Origin: Gaiellaceae bacterium | GTDB taxonomy: Bacteria; Actinomycetota; Thermoleophilia; Gaiellales; Gaiellaceae | Direction of reading: 5' to 3' | Assembly (NCBI GenBank): GCA_026002995.1 | Contig: BPGK01000001.1 | Span: 992,001 to 1,056,000, forward strand | Length of the DNA: 64,000 nucleotides | Part shown: one piece after another, positions 15,528 to 25,086 of the stretch | Position numbering within the stretch: the stretch's first letter is position 1 | Layout of the letters: each line of letters begins with the position of its first letter | The notes under the pieces: generated by a model | Database searches by the model: none | Told to the model about the DNA's origin: nothing | Seen by the model: the letters and a program-made list of their open reading frames with translations, nothing else | Translations under genes and position numbers: made by a program

Positions 15528-17313
15528 GCAAGACCGCATCCGCAACTTCGCGATCATCGCGCACATCGACCACGGCAAGTCGACGCTCGCCGATCGCATC
15601 CTCGAGCTCACGGGCGCCGTCTCCGAGCGCGAGATGCGCGAGCAGCTCCTCGACTCCATGGAGCTCGAGCGCGAGCGGGGGATCACGATCAAGGCGCAAG
15701 CGGTGCGCGTGCGCTGGAAGGGCTACCAGCTCAACCTCATCGACACCCCGGGCCACGTCGACTTCACGTACGAGGTCTCGCGCTCGCTGCAGGCCTGCGA
15801 GGGCGCGCTCCTCGTCGTCGACGCGGCGCAGGGAATCCAGGCGCAGACGCTCGCGAACGCGTACCTCGCTCTCGAGGGGAACCTCGAGATCGTTCCCGTC
15901 GTGAACAAGATCGACCTCCCGCAGGCGGATCCAGACCGGGCCGCTGCCGAGCTCGCGGAGCTCCTCGGCGAGACGCCGGACCGCGTGCTGCGCATCTCGG
16001 CGAAGACCGGCCAGGGCGTCGAGGACGTCCTCGACGCGATCGTCGAGCGCATTCCGCCTCCGAGCGGAGACCCGGATGCGCCCGCGCGAGCGCTCGTCTT
16101 CGACTCGTCGTACGACCAGTACCGCGGCGTAGTCGCGTTCGTGCGGGTCGCGGACGGGAGCTTCGAGACGCGCGAGCCGCTGCGCGCGATGGCGACCGGA
16201 ACCGAGCTCGTCGCCGAAGAGCTCGGAGTCATGTCGCCCGCCCGCGAGCCGGTCGATCGACTCGGCGCGGGCGAGGTCGGCTACGTCGTGACAGGGCTCA
16301 AGGACGTCTCACGGCTGCGGGTCGGGGACACCCTGACCTCGCGGCGCCGACCGGCGAGCGAGCCGCTCCCCGGCTACCGCGACGTGAAGCCGATGGTCTT
16401 CGCCGGGATCTTCCCGACCGACTCCGACGAGTACCCGGCGCTCCGGGACGCGCTCGAGCGACTGAAGCTGAACGACGCCTCGCTCACGTACGAGCCGGAG
16501 ACCTCGCAGGCGCTCGGCTTCGGCTTCCGCTGCGGGTTCCTCGGCCTCCTGCACATGGAGATCGTCCGCGAGCGGCTCGAGCGCGAGTTCGACCTCGACC
16601 TCCTCATCACCGCGCCGACCGTCGCCTACCGGGCGACGAAGCGCGACGGGACTGTCGTCGAGGTGCACAACCCGATCGAGCTGCCGCGCGAGGTCGAGCG
16701 CGTCGAGGAGCCGTACGTGAAGGCGTCGATCATCGTTCCCAAGGACTACGTCGGTGCCGTCATGGAGCTCGCGAACGAACGCCGCGGGAGCTTCGACCAC
16801 CTCGAGTACCTGAGCGAGGGGCGCGTCCTGCTCTCGTACGAGCTGCCGCTCGCCGAGATCGTGGTCGACTTCTACGATCAGCTGAAGTCGCGCACCCGTG
16901 GCTACGCGAGCTTCGACTACGAGCTCGCGGGGTTCAAGCCCGGGGACCTCACGCGGGTGGACGTGCTCGTCGCCGGCGAGCAGGTCGATGCGCTCTCGCT
17001 CATCGTGCACCGCGACGCCGCGTACGAACGGGGACGGCAACTCGTCGAGCGGCTGCGCGAGGAGATCCCGCGACAGCTCTTCGACGTGCCGGTGCAGGCC
17101 GCGATCGGCTCGCGGGTGATCGCGCGGGAGACGGTGAAGGCGAAGCGCAAGGACGTGCTCGCGAAGTGCTACGGCGGCGACATCACGCGCAAGCGGAAGC
17201 TGCTCGAGCGTCAGAAGCGAGGGAAGAAGCGGATGAAGCAGGTCGGCGGGGTGGAGGTTCCCCAGGAGGCGTTCCTCGCCGTGCTCAACCTCGACGCGGA
17301 GCGCAAGCGGTGA
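15511..17313 (+). CDS. lepA: Elongation factor 4 (LepA), first codons derived from a repeat
   Basis: A 600-residue translational GTPase. It shows G1 AHIDHGKST (about residues 17-25), G3 DTPGHVDF, G4 NKID, and the LepA-specific C-terminal domain ending KRKKLLERQ-type ([17 protein letters not shown]). It back-translocates or remodels stalled ribosomes. The ATG at 15511 gives [24 protein letters not shown]. The codons for E-D-L-T-P are the last REP copy, so the native start has been replaced or extended by a mobile repeat. No SD is evident. The stop overlaps hemW (GTGA). Confidence 0.97.
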   Translation: MEDLTPQDRIRNFAIIAHIDHGKSTLADRILELTGAVSEREMREQLLDSMELERERGITIKAQAVRVRWKGYQLNLIDTPGHVDFTYEVSRSLQACEGALLVVDAAQGIQAQTLANAYLALEGNLEIVPVVNKIDLPQADPDRAAAELAELLGETPDRVLRISAKTGQGVEDVLDAIVERIPPPSGDPDAPARALVFDSSYDQYRGVVAFVRVADGSFETREPLRAMATGTELVAEELGVMSPAREPVDRLGAGEVGYVVTGLKDVSRLRVGDTLTSRRRPASEPLPGYRDVKPMVFAGIFPTDSDEYPALRDALERLKLNDASLTYEPETSQALGFGFRCGFLGLLHMEIVRERLEREFDLDLLITAPTVAYRATKRDGTVVEVHNPIELPREVERVEEPYVKASIIVPKDYVGAVMELANERRGSFDHLEYLSEGRVLLSYELPLAEIVVDFYDQLKSRTRGYASFDYELAGFKPGDLTRVDVLVAGEQVDALSLIVHRDAAYERGRQLVERLREEIPRQLFDVPVQAAIGSRVIARETVKAKRKDVLAKCYGGDITRKRKLLERQKRGKKRMKQVGGVEVPQEAFLAVLNLDAERKR

Positions 17314-18479
17314 GCGGGTCAGGCGCCGTCCGCCACCTCTATGTCCACCTGCCCTTCTGCGCCCATCGCTGCGGGTACTGCGACTTCGTCACTGTCGTCG
17401 GACGCCGCGACGAGCACGCGTCCTACGTCGATGCCCTCCTCGCGGAGCTCGCGCTCGAGCGCGAGCTCCTCGCCGAGCAGGTGGAGACGGTCTTCCTCGG
17501 CGGAGGGACGCCGACGTTCACCGAGCCGCGAGCACTCGTGCGGCTGCTCGAGGCGTTGCCCGAGGCGGAGGAGGTCACGGTCGAGGCGAACCCGGAGACG
17601 GTTACCCCCGAGCTCGCGCGGCGACTCGTCGGGCTCGGCGTGACCCGCGTCTCGCTCGGCGTGCAGAGCTTCCAGCGGCGTCTCTTGTCGGTGCTCCAGC
17701 GGCGCGCCGCGCCCGCTGACGTCCGCCGGGCGGTCGACGCGCTCCGAGCGGCCGGGATCGCCAACCTGTCGCTCGATCTCCTCTACGGCGTCCCCGGCCA
17801 GAGCGAGGCGGACCTCGACGCGGATCTCGAGGAGGCGATCGCGCTCGCGCCCGAGCACCTCTCCTGCTACGAGCTCGAGGCGAAGCCCGGCACGCGGTTC
17901 GCTCACGCGCACGGCGCCGAGCTAGCCCGGCAGGCCGAGCGCATGGAGGGCTACTTCGAGCGCGTCGTGGAGACGCTCGTCGCGGCGGGCTACCGCTGGT
18001 ACGAGACGGCGAACTTCTGTCGCGCGCCCGCACTCGCGGAGGGACGTGACCTCCGCGCCCGACACAACCTCGGCTACTGGCTCGGGCACGACTACCTCGG
18101 TCTCGGGGTCGGCGCGGTTTCGACGATCGCCGGGACTCGGCGTCGCAACCTGCCGAGCCTCGTCGGCTACGTGCGCGCGCTCGCCGCGGGCGAGCCTCCG
18201 CCGCGCGCGCTCGAGCCACTCGACGACCGCACGCGTCGCCGTGAGCTCCTCCTCCTCGGCCTGCGGCTCGACGAGCCCGTGCGCCTTGTGGACGTGGGCG
18301 ACGCCCTGGATCGGGACGCTCTCGACCGCATGGAGTCGCTCGGGCTCGTGGAGCTCCTCGCGAGCGGCCGGGGCGAAGCGCTCCGGCTCACCCGGCGCGG
18401 GCGCTTCTTGGGGGGAGCGGTTACGGCCGAGCTCCTGGCCGCGCTCGAGGAGCCCGTGGGCGTCCGGGTCGCTTCGTAG
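17310..18479 (+). CDS. hemW: HemW-like radical SAM heme chaperone (coproporphyrinogen oxidase-like)
   Basis: A 389-residue radical-SAM protein with cluster motif C17-x3-C21-x2-C24 (CAHRCGYC). The GGGTPTF SAM-binding motif follows at about residue 70. The HNLGYW sequence (HNxxYW type) around residue 250 distinguishes HemW from true coproporphyrinogen dehydrogenase HemN. HemW proteins bind heme and are thought to insert it into respiratory enzymes. The GTG start overlaps the lepA stop, and the lepA-hemW-hrcA-dnaJ order is widely conserved. Confidence 0.93.
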   Translation: MSGSGAVRHLYVHLPFCAHRCGYCDFVTVVGRRDEHASYVDALLAELALERELLAEQVETVFLGGGTPTFTEPRALVRLLEALPEAEEVTVEANPETVTPELARRLVGLGVTRVSLGVQSFQRRLLSVLQRRAAPADVRRAVDALRAAGIANLSLDLLYGVPGQSEADLDADLEEAIALAPEHLSCYELEAKPGTRFAHAHGAELARQAERMEGYFERVVETLVAAGYRWYETANFCRAPALAEGRDLRARHNLGYWLGHDYLGLGVGAVSTIAGTRRRNLPSLVGYVRALAAGEPPPRALEPLDDRTRRRELLLLGLRLDEPVRLVDVGDALDRDALDRMESLGLVELLASGRGEALRLTRRGRFLGGAVTAELLAALEEPVGVRVAS

Positions 18480-18753
18480 ACGACGGAGAGGAGGGGACGT
18501 GTGCACGCGAATGGCGTGTTCCCACGGCGGACGACGCGGTCGACGGCTCGAAGCGCTCGACCTCGCGGTTCGGCAGCCTCGCCGCCGGGTACGACGTCGC
18601 GACCCGTCGACGGGTTGAAGGAGGCCGGTGTTGCGGGGCGCCTCGGTACACCCGCACCGGGCGACGCGACGGGCTCCGGATCGGAGCTGCCCGAGCGCGC
18701 GGCTCGAGGGGCCGTAGCCGCCTGCACACAGGGCCTCGTCGTACCATGACGCC
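18480..18753. other. 274-base gap between hemW and hrcA, no convincing gene
   Basis: The stretch is as GC-rich as its surroundings. Its longest frames (for example 18501-18749 on the plus strand) give arginine/serine-rich translations typical of non-coding GC-rich DNA. No CIRCE inverted repeat (TTAGCACTC-N9-GAGTGCTAA) is present before hrcA. The only signal I see is the TACCAT before the hrcA ATG. Confidence 0.6.
18742..18747 (+). promoter_or_regulatory. TACCAT, possible -10 for leaderless hrcA
   Basis: TACCAT is followed by 6 bases (GACGCC) and then the ATG of hrcA, with no SD between. This spacing would put the transcription start on the start codon. Confidence 0.45.
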
Positions 18754-19782
18754 ATGGAGTTGACGCCGCGCAAGCGGGAGATCCTCCGCCGCGTCGTGGA
18801 GGAACACGTCGCCACGGGGCAGCCCGTGGGCTCGCGCGCGCTCGTCGAGCGCGCCGGGCTGCGCGTGTCGCCGTCGACGGTGCGGGCGGAGCTGGCCGAC
18901 CTCGAGGCCCTCGGCCTGCTCACCCACCCGCACACGTCCGCAGGGCGCGTGCCGACCGAGCGCGGCTACCAGCTCTACGCCGAGGAGCTCGTCGCGACGC
19001 TCGAGGGCCATCCGGGCGGCCTGGGAGTCGATCTGCGGTCGATGCGCGACGAGATCGAGGACGCGCTGCGCCAGACGACGGAGTCGCTCTCGCGCGCGAC
19101 GCGGCTGCTCGCGCTCGTCTCCGCTCCCTCCCTGGAGACCGCCTCAATCCGCCACGTCGAGGTGCTCGGGCTCCAGCCGACGACGGTCGTGGTCGTCGTC
19201 ATCACCTCGACGGGGGGCGTCAGCAAGCGCGTCTTCCGGCTCGACGGCCCCGTCGACCCGGGCCTCGTCTCCTGGGCGTCGGCGTACCTGAACGACGAGC
19301 TCGAGGGCGAGCGGCTCGGGTCGAGCGCGATCCGTCGGCGGCTAGCGGCTCCCGAGCTCACAGAGACCGAGCGCTCCTTCCTCGCGATCATCGGACCGGC
19401 GCTGCTCGAGATCGGCGCCGACGAGGGCCCCGAGGTGTTCGTCGGCGGAACGGCCAGCCTTCTGGAGGAGGCGCGGGCCGAGGAGGTGGAGGCGACGCTG
19501 CGCCTGCTCGAGCGGCTCGAGCGGCGCGCGGCTGTGCTCGAGCTCGTGAGCGAGGCGCTCGAGCCGACGCGCGCGGTCGTACACGTCGGGCCCGAGGTCG
19601 CGGGCGACCAGGTGCACGACGTCGCGCTCGTCGGCTCGACGTACGGGGTGCGGACGACGCCGCTCGGCGCCGTCGGGCTGATTGGGCCGCTGCGTATGGA
19701 CTACGAGAAGGCGATCCGCACCGTCCGCGCCGCCGCGTTCGAGCTCTCGCGGTTCGTCGAGGACGTCTACGACGAGGCCTGA
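18754..19782 (+). CDS. hrcA: Heat-inducible transcription repressor HrcA
   Basis: A 342-residue repressor. The N-terminal winged helix (about 1-90) has LTPRKREILRRVVEEHVATGQPVGSRALVE and the recognition stretch VSPSTVRAELADLEALGLLTHPHTSAGRVPTERGY. A GAF-like central/C-terminal domain ends GPLRMDYEKAIRTVRAAA. HrcA represses chaperone genes through CIRCE operators, none of which I can see here. dnaJ follows after 8 bases; groEL and dnaK-grpE must lie elsewhere. Confidence 0.96.
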   Translation: MELTPRKREILRRVVEEHVATGQPVGSRALVERAGLRVSPSTVRAELADLEALGLLTHPHTSAGRVPTERGYQLYAEELVATLEGHPGGLGVDLRSMRDEIEDALRQTTESLSRATRLLALVSAPSLETASIRHVEVLGLQPTTVVVVVITSTGGVSKRVFRLDGPVDPGLVSWASAYLNDELEGERLGSSAIRRRLAAPELTETERSFLAIIGPALLEIGADEGPEVFVGGTASLLEEARAEEVEATLRLLERLERRAAVLELVSEALEPTRAVVHVGPEVAGDQVHDVALVGSTYGVRTTPLGAVGLIGPLRMDYEKAIRTVRAAAFELSRFVEDVYDEA

Positions 19783-19790
19783 CGCGACCC

Positions 19791-20927
19791 GTGGCGACGA
19801 CGGAGCGCGACTACTACGAGATCCTCGGGGTCGCCCGCGACGCGGACGAGGCCGAGATCAAGCGCGCCTTCCGTCGCCTGGCCCGCGAGCTCCACCCGGA
19901 CGTCTCGGAGGCGCCGGATGCGGAGCAGCGCTTCCGTGAGCTCGCCGAGGCCTACGAGGTGCTGTCCGACAGCGAGCGGCGGGCGACGTACGACCGCTTC
20001 GGCCACGCCGGCCTGCGGCGGGGTGGGTTCGAGCCCACGGTCGCCGACTTCGGCAGCGTCTCGGATCTGTTCGCCGCCTTCTTCGGCGACGACCTCTTCA
20101 CGGGAAGGACGCGGCGCGCCGACGGCGCGTCGCGGGGCGGAGACGTCCAGGCCGTGGTCGAGATCGACCTCGAGGACGCCCTCACCGGCGTCGCCCTCTC
20201 GGTCCCGGTCGAGGTCGCGCTGCCCTGCGAGCGCTGCGACGGGCGTGGAGCGGCGCCCGGGACGGGGCTTCGCACGTGCACGTCCTGTAACGGCGCCGGC
20301 GTCCTCCGGCGCGTCTCCCGGAACGTGTTCGGGCAGTTCGTCCAGCAGCGGACGTGCCCCGAGTGCCGCGGCGCGGGCCAGGTCCTCACGTCCCCGTGCG
20401 AGAGCTGCGGGGGCGAGGGCCGGCTCGCCGGCACACGCACGCTCGAGATCGAGGTTCCACCCGGCGTCGAGGACGGGCAGCGGATACGGGTGCGCGGCGG
20501 CGGACATGCGGGGGTGCGTGGGGGCGCGAGCGGCGACGCGTTCGTCGTCCTCCGCGTTCGTCCCGACCCGCGCTTCGTGCGGGACGGCGACGACCTGCAC
20601 ACCGCGGTGCGCATTCCGATGACGGATGCGGCGCTCGGGACGACCCTGCGCGTCCCGACGCTGGGCGGAGAGCTCGAGCTCGAGATTCCTCCGGGGACGC
20701 AACCCGGCGATCTGCGGGTCGTCCGCGGACAGGGCATGCCCTCGCTCCACACAGGCCGGCGCGGCGACCTCTACGTGCGACTCGACGTGGCAATCCCGCG
20801 AACGTTGACGGACGAGCAGCGGGAGCTCGTGCGGCGGCTCGCGGCGAGCATCGACCCGGACGCGTATCGGGCCGACGACGAGGAAGGCGACGGCTTCCTC
20901 GGCCGGCTCAGGCGCGCCCTGCGCTGA
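19791..20927 (+). CDS. dnaJ: Chaperone DnaJ
   Basis: A 378-residue type I J-protein. The J domain (about residues 4-70) has the HPD motif (ELHPDVSE). A short linker replaces a long Gly/Phe region. Four CxxCxGxG zinc repeats follow (CERCDGRG, CTSCNGAG, CPECRGAG, CESCGGEG, about 145-210), and then the substrate-binding C-terminal domains. It stimulates DnaK ATPase. The GTG at 19791 gives MATTERDYYEIL. It is in an operon with hrcA and prmA. Confidence 0.96.
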   Translation: MATTERDYYEILGVARDADEAEIKRAFRRLARELHPDVSEAPDAEQRFRELAEAYEVLSDSERRATYDRFGHAGLRRGGFEPTVADFGSVSDLFAAFFGDDLFTGRTRRADGASRGGDVQAVVEIDLEDALTGVALSVPVEVALPCERCDGRGAAPGTGLRTCTSCNGAGVLRRVSRNVFGQFVQQRTCPECRGAGQVLTSPCESCGGEGRLAGTRTLEIEVPPGVEDGQRIRVRGGGHAGVRGGASGDAFVVLRVRPDPRFVRDGDDLHTAVRIPMTDAALGTTLRVPTLGGELELEIPPGTQPGDLRVVRGQGMPSLHTGRRGDLYVRLDVAIPRTLTDEQRELVRRLAASIDPDAYRADDEEGDGFLGRLRRALR

Positions 20928-20956
20928 CGCTGGGCCTACGACGCGTCTCGGTCCGG

Positions 20957-21691
20957 GTGCCGGAGGCGGAGGTCGAGCCGACGCTCGCTGCGCTCCTCGC
21001 GCTCGTCCCCGAGGGGCTCGAGGAGGTCGACCGCGACGGCGACGTGGAGCTCGCCGTCTACGTGGACGGCGCAGGCGAGCGCCGCGTGCGCGCCGTGTTC
21101 CCGGAGGCGGAGTCGTGGCCGGTCGAGCCCGGGTGGGGGGATCGCTGGCGCGCCTTCCACCACGCGATCGTCGCAGGCGGCCTCTGGATCGGCCCGCCGT
21201 GGGAGGAGGCTCCCGCCGGGCTCGACGCCGTCGTCGTCGATCCGGGGCGCGCGTTCGGCACCGGCGCCCACCCGACGACGCGGGCCTGCATCGAGCTGCT
21301 CGCGCGCGAGAAGCGGAGAGGGAGCGTGCTCGACGCAGGCTGCGGCTCGGGTGTCCTCGCCGTCGCCGCAGCCCGCCTCGGCTACGCTCCGGTCGTTGCC
21401 GTCGATCGGGACGAGGTCGCGGTCGAGGTCACGCGGGCGACCTGTCGTCGGAACGGCGTCGCGGTCGAGGCGCGGCTCGCTGACGTGCTCGCGGACGCGC
21501 TGCCCTCCGCCGACCTCCTCGTCGCGAACATCGAGCTCGACGTCGTCGAGCGCCTGCTCGCGCGCACCGCCTCGCCGCGGGCGATCACCTCCGGCTATAC
21601 GAGCGGGAACCGGCTCCGCGCGCCCGGATGGACACTCGTCGACCGGCTCGAGCTCGACGGCTGGGCGGCAGACGCGTGGGTCCGCTCGTAA
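20957..21691 (+). CDS. prmA: Ribosomal protein L11 methyltransferase PrmA
   Basis: A 244-residue SAM-dependent methyltransferase. It has the PrmA signature DPGRAFGTGAHPTTRACIELL, motif I LDAGCGSGVLAVAAARLG, and the active-site-like motif VANIELDVVERL (in place of NI(L/A)). It trimethylates ribosomal protein L11. Start uncertain: GTG 20957 is the first standard start, but the frame is open back to a CTG at 20924 that overlaps the dnaJ stop. That start would add LTLGLRRVSVR, which looks like the native first beta strand, so the true protein may be 11 residues longer. Confidence 0.88.
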   Translation: MPEAEVEPTLAALLALVPEGLEEVDRDGDVELAVYVDGAGERRVRAVFPEAESWPVEPGWGDRWRAFHHAIVAGGLWIGPPWEEAPAGLDAVVVDPGRAFGTGAHPTTRACIELLAREKRRGSVLDAGCGSGVLAVAAARLGYAPVVAVDRDEVAVEVTRATCRRNGVAVEARLADVLADALPSADLLVANIELDVVERLLARTASPRAITSGYTSGNRLRAPGWTLVDRLELDGWAADAWVRS

Positions 21692-21694
21692 GCT
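21689..21694 (+). promoter_or_regulatory. TAAGCT, possible -10 for leaderless mtaB
   Basis: TAAGCT overlaps the prmA stop (TAA) and has 6 bases to the GTG of mtaB; no SD is present. Either an internal leaderless promoter or a chance match. Confidence 0.35.
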
Positions 21695-21700
21695 AGTCCC

Positions 21701-22894
21701 GTGGCGACGTTCTCGATCCGGTTCCTCGGCTGCAAGGTCTCGTTCGCCGACGCGCAGGCGGTGCGCGAGCGCCTGCTCGCCGTTGGCCACACGGAGGTCG
21801 AGCGCGGAGGCGAGTTCGCGGTGGTCAACACGTGCTGCGTCACGCACGAGGCGGTCTCGAAGTCGCGGCAGGCCGTGTCCCGAGCCGCGCGGGAGAGCGG
21901 TCGCGTCCTCGTCACGGGCTGCGCCGCGAACCTCGAGGGCGCGTTCGCTCCCGACGACGAGCGCGTGAGCGTCCTCGCGGTGCCGAGCGAGCGCCTGCCC
22001 GAGACGGTCGCCGGTCACGTCGGGGCCATCGGCTGCGTCCGCTCGCAGCCGCGGCTCGAACGCACGCGGGCGTTCGTGAAGATCCAGGACGGCTGCTCGT
22101 TCGGATGCGCGTTCTGCGTCATCCCGCAGGTTCGGGGCGCCACTCGCAGCCGCCGGGCGGAGGCCGTGCTCGGGGAGATCCGCCGTCGGGTCGCCCAAGG
22201 GCATCGGGAGATCGTCCTCACCGGCGTGAACCTCGGCTGCTTCCGCGACCGCGAGGCCGGCGTCACGCTCGCCCAGCTCGTCCGCGAGGCCGGCGCGGTG
22301 CCCGGCGTCGAGCGGCTCCGACTGTCGTCGATCGAGGTCAACCACCTCACCGACGAGCTCGTCGCCGCGCTGCGCGAGACTCCGACCGCCGCGAGACACC
22401 TGCACGTGCCTCTCCAGTCGGGCGACGACGGCGTGCTGCGCGCGATGCGGCGCCGGTACCGGGTCGACCAGTACCTCGCGAAGGTCGGGCCGCTCGCGGA
22501 CTTCAACCGGACGACCGACGTCATCGTCGGCTTTCCCGGAGAGGACGAGGCCGCGTTCGAGCGCACGCTCGAGGCCGTCGAGGCCGCGGGCATCAGCGCC
22601 GTGCACGTCTTCCCCTACTCGCCCCGCCCGGGGACGGCCACCGCGGCGGAGGACACCGTGCCGGTCGAGGTGAAGCGCGAGCGGAGCGCGAGGCTCCGTG
22701 CCCTCTCCGCCATGCTCGCCCGCCGCCGCTGGGAGGCGAAGCTCGGGAGCGTCGAGCGCGTGCTCGTCGATCGGCCGGGTCGCGGGTACGCCGACGACTA
22801 CACCCCGTGGTTCCTCGACGCGCCCGTCGGCGAGATCGTCCCTGCGCGCGCCATCGGGATCGGAGAGGAGGGGATCCTTGCCGTCGCCGCCTGA
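21701..22894 (+). CDS. mtaB: tRNA t6A37 methylthiotransferase MtaB
   Basis: A 397-residue radical-SAM methylthiotransferase. The N-terminal UPF0004 domain has its three cluster cysteines (FLGCKVS, NTCCVT, VTGCAA). The radical-SAM core C132-x3-C136-x2-C139 (CSFGCAFC) follows, then a C-terminal TRAM-like region. It converts t6A37 to ms2t6A37 in ANN-decoding tRNAs. MtaB, rather than MiaB or RimO, is favoured by position after dnaJ-prmA and by the GCKVS start. Its 3' end overlaps the HIT gene. Confidence 0.9.
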   Translation: MATFSIRFLGCKVSFADAQAVRERLLAVGHTEVERGGEFAVVNTCCVTHEAVSKSRQAVSRAARESGRVLVTGCAANLEGAFAPDDERVSVLAVPSERLPETVAGHVGAIGCVRSQPRLERTRAFVKIQDGCSFGCAFCVIPQVRGATRSRRAEAVLGEIRRRVAQGHREIVLTGVNLGCFRDREAGVTLAQLVREAGAVPGVERLRLSSIEVNHLTDELVAALRETPTAARHLHVPLQSGDDGVLRAMRRRYRVDQYLAKVGPLADFNRTTDVIVGFPGEDEAAFERTLEAVEAAGISAVHVFPYSPRPGTATAAEDTVPVEVKRERSARLRALSAMLARRRWEAKLGSVERVLVDRPGRGYADDYTPWFLDAPVGEIVPARAIGIGEEGILAVAA

Positions 22895-23240
22895 GGACTG
22901 CCTCTTCTGCCGGCTCGTCGCCGAGGGCGAGCACGTGCACGCCGAGGACGGCTTCGTCGCGATTCGGGACATCGCCCCGATCGCGGACACGCACCTGCTC
23001 GTGCTCCCCGAGCGCCACGTCGACACGTTCCGGGAGGTCGACGCCTTCCCGGACGAGGAGGCGGCGCGCATGCTCCGGTTCGTCGCTGCGACCGCACGCG
23101 TCGCCGGGCTCGACGACTACCGGATTCTCGTCAACGTCGGCGCCGGCGCGGGGCAGACGATCTTCCACCTCCACTGGCACGTCCTCGGCGGGCGCTACGA
23201 CCGCGAGCGACTGCGACGTATCCTCGAGGAGACGGCATGA
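22878..23240 (+). CDS. HIT-family nucleotide hydrolase
   Basis: A 120-residue histidine-triad protein with HLHWHVLGG near the C-terminus and the N-terminal CLFCRLVAEGE zinc-type motif. HIT proteins of this branch hydrolyse adenosine phosphoramidates or dinucleoside polyphosphates. I start it at TTG 22878 because a strong SD (GGAGAGGAGGGG, 22862-22873) lies just upstream and no ATG/GTG is available before the conserved CLFC motif. It overlaps mtaB by 17 bases and yqeY by 4. Confidence 0.88.
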   Translation: MPSPPEDCLFCRLVAEGEHVHAEDGFVAIRDIAPIADTHLLVLPERHVDTFREVDAFPDEEAARMLRFVAATARVAGLDDYRILVNVGAGAGQTIFHLHWHVLGGRYDRERLRRILEETA

Positions 23241-23680
23241 CGCTCGTACCCCGCATCGAGGAGGAGCTGAAGGCGGCGCGCCTCGCGCGCGACGACGACC
23301 GCCGCGATGCCCTGAGCCTCCTCCTGAACGCGCTCCGCGGCGCGCAGAAGGAGCTCGGTCGGCCCCTCACCGAGGAGGAGACCCTCCAGGTGCTCCAGCG
23401 CGAGCGCAAACGGCGTCTCGAGGCGATCGAGGCGTTCCGGGCCGCCGGGCGCGAGGAGCAGGCCGAGGACGAGGAGTTCGAGCTCGAGGTGCTCGAGGAG
23501 TTCATGCCGGAGCCGCTCTCCGAGGAGGAGATCGAGGAGATCATCGACGACGTCATCTCCGAGGTCGGCGCCACGAGCATCCGCGACCTCGGCCGCGTCA
23601 TGGCCGGCGTGATGCACCAGGTGTCCGGCCGTGCCGACGGGTCGCTCGTCTCGCAGCTCGTCAAGGAGAAGCTCGCGTAG
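23237..23680 (+). CDS. yqeY: GatB/YqeY domain protein
   Basis: A 147-residue helical protein with the YqeY layout: MTLVPRIEEELKAARLARDDDRRDALSLLLNALRGAQKE at the N-terminus and the FMPEPLSEEEI then GRVMAGVMHQVSGRADGSLVSQLVKE C-terminal helix pair. It resembles the tRNA-binding tail of GatB and may aid tRNA-dependent amidation, although the role is not established. ATG overlaps the HIT stop (ATGA). Confidence 0.9.
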   Translation: MTLVPRIEEELKAARLARDDDRRDALSLLLNALRGAQKELGRPLTEEETLQVLQRERKRRLEAIEAFRAAGREEQAEDEEFELEVLEEFMPEPLSEEEIEEIIDDVISEVGATSIRDLGRVMAGVMHQVSGRADGSLVSQLVKEKLA

Positions 23681-23702
23681 GGTCTCCGACGCCCGGCAGC
23701 CC

Positions 23703-23708
23703 TACACT
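23703..23708 (+). promoter_or_regulatory. TACACT, possible -10 for leaderless phoH
   Basis: TACACT lies 7 bases before the GTG at 23716; there is no SD. The same TACACT-to-GTG arrangement occurs before deoC and the gene at 59311. Confidence 0.45.
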
Positions 23709-23715
23709 GAGCGTG

Positions 23716-24678
23716 GTGGCACGGCACGTCCTGGACGTCTCGAACGAGGTCGCGGCGGAGCTGGCCGGCGTCGAGGACGCCGTGCTCGACGCGCTCCGCG
23801 AGCGCCTCGAGTGCACGATCTCACTGCGCGGGAACCGACTCACGCTCGGGGGAGACGAGGAGCACGTCGCCGTCGCCCGCGCGGTCGTGGACGAGTTGGC
23901 AGAGCTCGTCGAAGGGGGGCACCAGATCGGCCCCGACACCGTCGGCGCGGTCTTGAACGCGCTCGACCAGGCGGAGGACGTACGGGATGTCTTCGAGGAC
24001 GTCGTCTGGCGGCACCGGGGCAAGAAGATCGCGCCCAAGACGGTCAACCAGAAGCGCTACGTCGACGCGATCCGCTCCTGCACCGTGACCTTCGGCGTCG
24101 GACCCGCCGGCACCGGGAAGACGTACCTGGCGATGGCGCTCGCCGTGTCCGCGCTCTCCGAGGGGAGGGTGGGGAGGATCATCCTCACGCGGCCGGCGGT
24201 CGAGGCGGGAGAGCGTCTCGGCTTCCTGCCGGGAGACATCCTCGCCAAGGTCGACCCGTACCTGCGGCCACTCTACGACGCCCTCTACGACATGCTCGAC
24301 GCCGAGCGGCTGACGGGCTACATGGAGCGCGGGACGATCGAGGTGGCGCCGCTCGCCTTCATGCGCGGCCGGACGCTCAACGACTCCTTCGTCGTCTTGG
24401 ACGAGGCCCAGAACACGACCCCCGAGCAGATGCAGATGTTCCTCACCCGCCTCGGCTTCGGCTCGAAGATGGTGGTCACGGGCGACGTCACGCAGATCGA
24501 CCTGCCGCGAGAGCAGGCCTCGGGGCTCATCCAGGTGCGGGAGATCCTCGCGGGCATCGACGACATCGGGTTCGTCGAGTTCGGGCACGAGGACGTCGTG
24601 CGCCACAAGCTCGTGCAGCGCATCGTCGAGGCCTACAAGCGGCACGCGGAGAAGACGGGAACCGCGCGCAGCCGCTGA
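23716..24678 (+). CDS. phoH: PhoH-family ATPase
   Basis: A 320-residue PhoH/YbeZ protein. The Walker A GPAGTGKT is at residues 129-136 and the Walker B region FVVLDEAQNTTPEQMQMFLTRLG lies near 230. The N-terminal KH-like part contains LRGNRLTLGG. It acts with YbeY in rRNA processing and RNA quality control. ybeY follows at 24687, the conserved pair. A second GTG three bases upstream of an equally good start exists (23713); I prefer 23716 on promoter spacing. Confidence 0.93.
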   Translation: MARHVLDVSNEVAAELAGVEDAVLDALRERLECTISLRGNRLTLGGDEEHVAVARAVVDELAELVEGGHQIGPDTVGAVLNALDQAEDVRDVFEDVVWRHRGKKIAPKTVNQKRYVDAIRSCTVTFGVGPAGTGKTYLAMALAVSALSEGRVGRIILTRPAVEAGERLGFLPGDILAKVDPYLRPLYDALYDMLDAERLTGYMERGTIEVAPLAFMRGRTLNDSFVVLDEAQNTTPEQMQMFLTRLGFGSKMVVTGDVTQIDLPREQASGLIQVREILAGIDDIGFVEFGHEDVVRHKLVQRIVEAYKRHAEKTGTARSR

Positions 24679-24686
24679 CCGACGTC

Positions 24687-25067
24687 GTGATCGTCGTCGA
24701 GACCCAGAACCGGAGCGGCGTCGACGTCGACGAGGAGGCCGCGGCCGCGCTCGCGCGCTCCGTCATGGCCGCCGAGGGCGTGGAGGAGGGCGAGCTCGGG
24801 ATCGTCTTCGTCGGGCCCGACGAGATTCGCGCACTCAAGCGGGATCACCTCGGCGTCGACGAGGCGACGGACGTCCTCTCGTTTCCGATCGACGGCCTCG
24901 AGGAGCTTCCGCCGGGGGCGCCGCGCTCGCTCGGCGACGTCGTCCTCTGCCCGCAGGTGGTGGGGGAGGGCTGGCGCGCTCCGCTCGTCCACGGCCTCCT
25001 GCACCTCCTCGGCCTCGAGCACGGTGCGGAGATGGAGGCCCGCGAGCGGGCGCACCTCTCCGCATGA
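24687..25067 (+). CDS. ybeY: Endoribonuclease YbeY
   Basis: A 126-residue metalloprotein with the signature HGLLHLLGLEH; the three zinc histidines are H102, H106 and H112. ATDVLSFPID is the second family motif. It matures the 16S rRNA 3' end and takes part in ribosome quality control. The GTG at 24687 is 8 bases after phoH. It is shorter than many homologues (about 150) at the N-terminus but keeps all catalytic parts. Confidence 0.93.
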   Translation: MIVVETQNRSGVDVDEEAAAALARSVMAAEGVEEGELGIVFVGPDEIRALKRDHLGVDEATDVLSFPIDGLEELPPGAPRSLGDVVLCPQVVGEGWRAPLVHGLLHLLGLEHGAEMEARERAHLSA

Positions 25068-25086
25068 GCCGGCGCGTGGAGGGGCG

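Noticed and set aside
18501-18749. Plus-strand ORF between hemW and hrcA
   Set aside because: Arg/Ser/Gly-rich low-complexity translation, no promoter signal that fits it, no recognisable motif.
18480-18753. CIRCE operator before hrcA
   Set aside because: No TTAGCACTC/GAGTGCTAA inverted repeat found.
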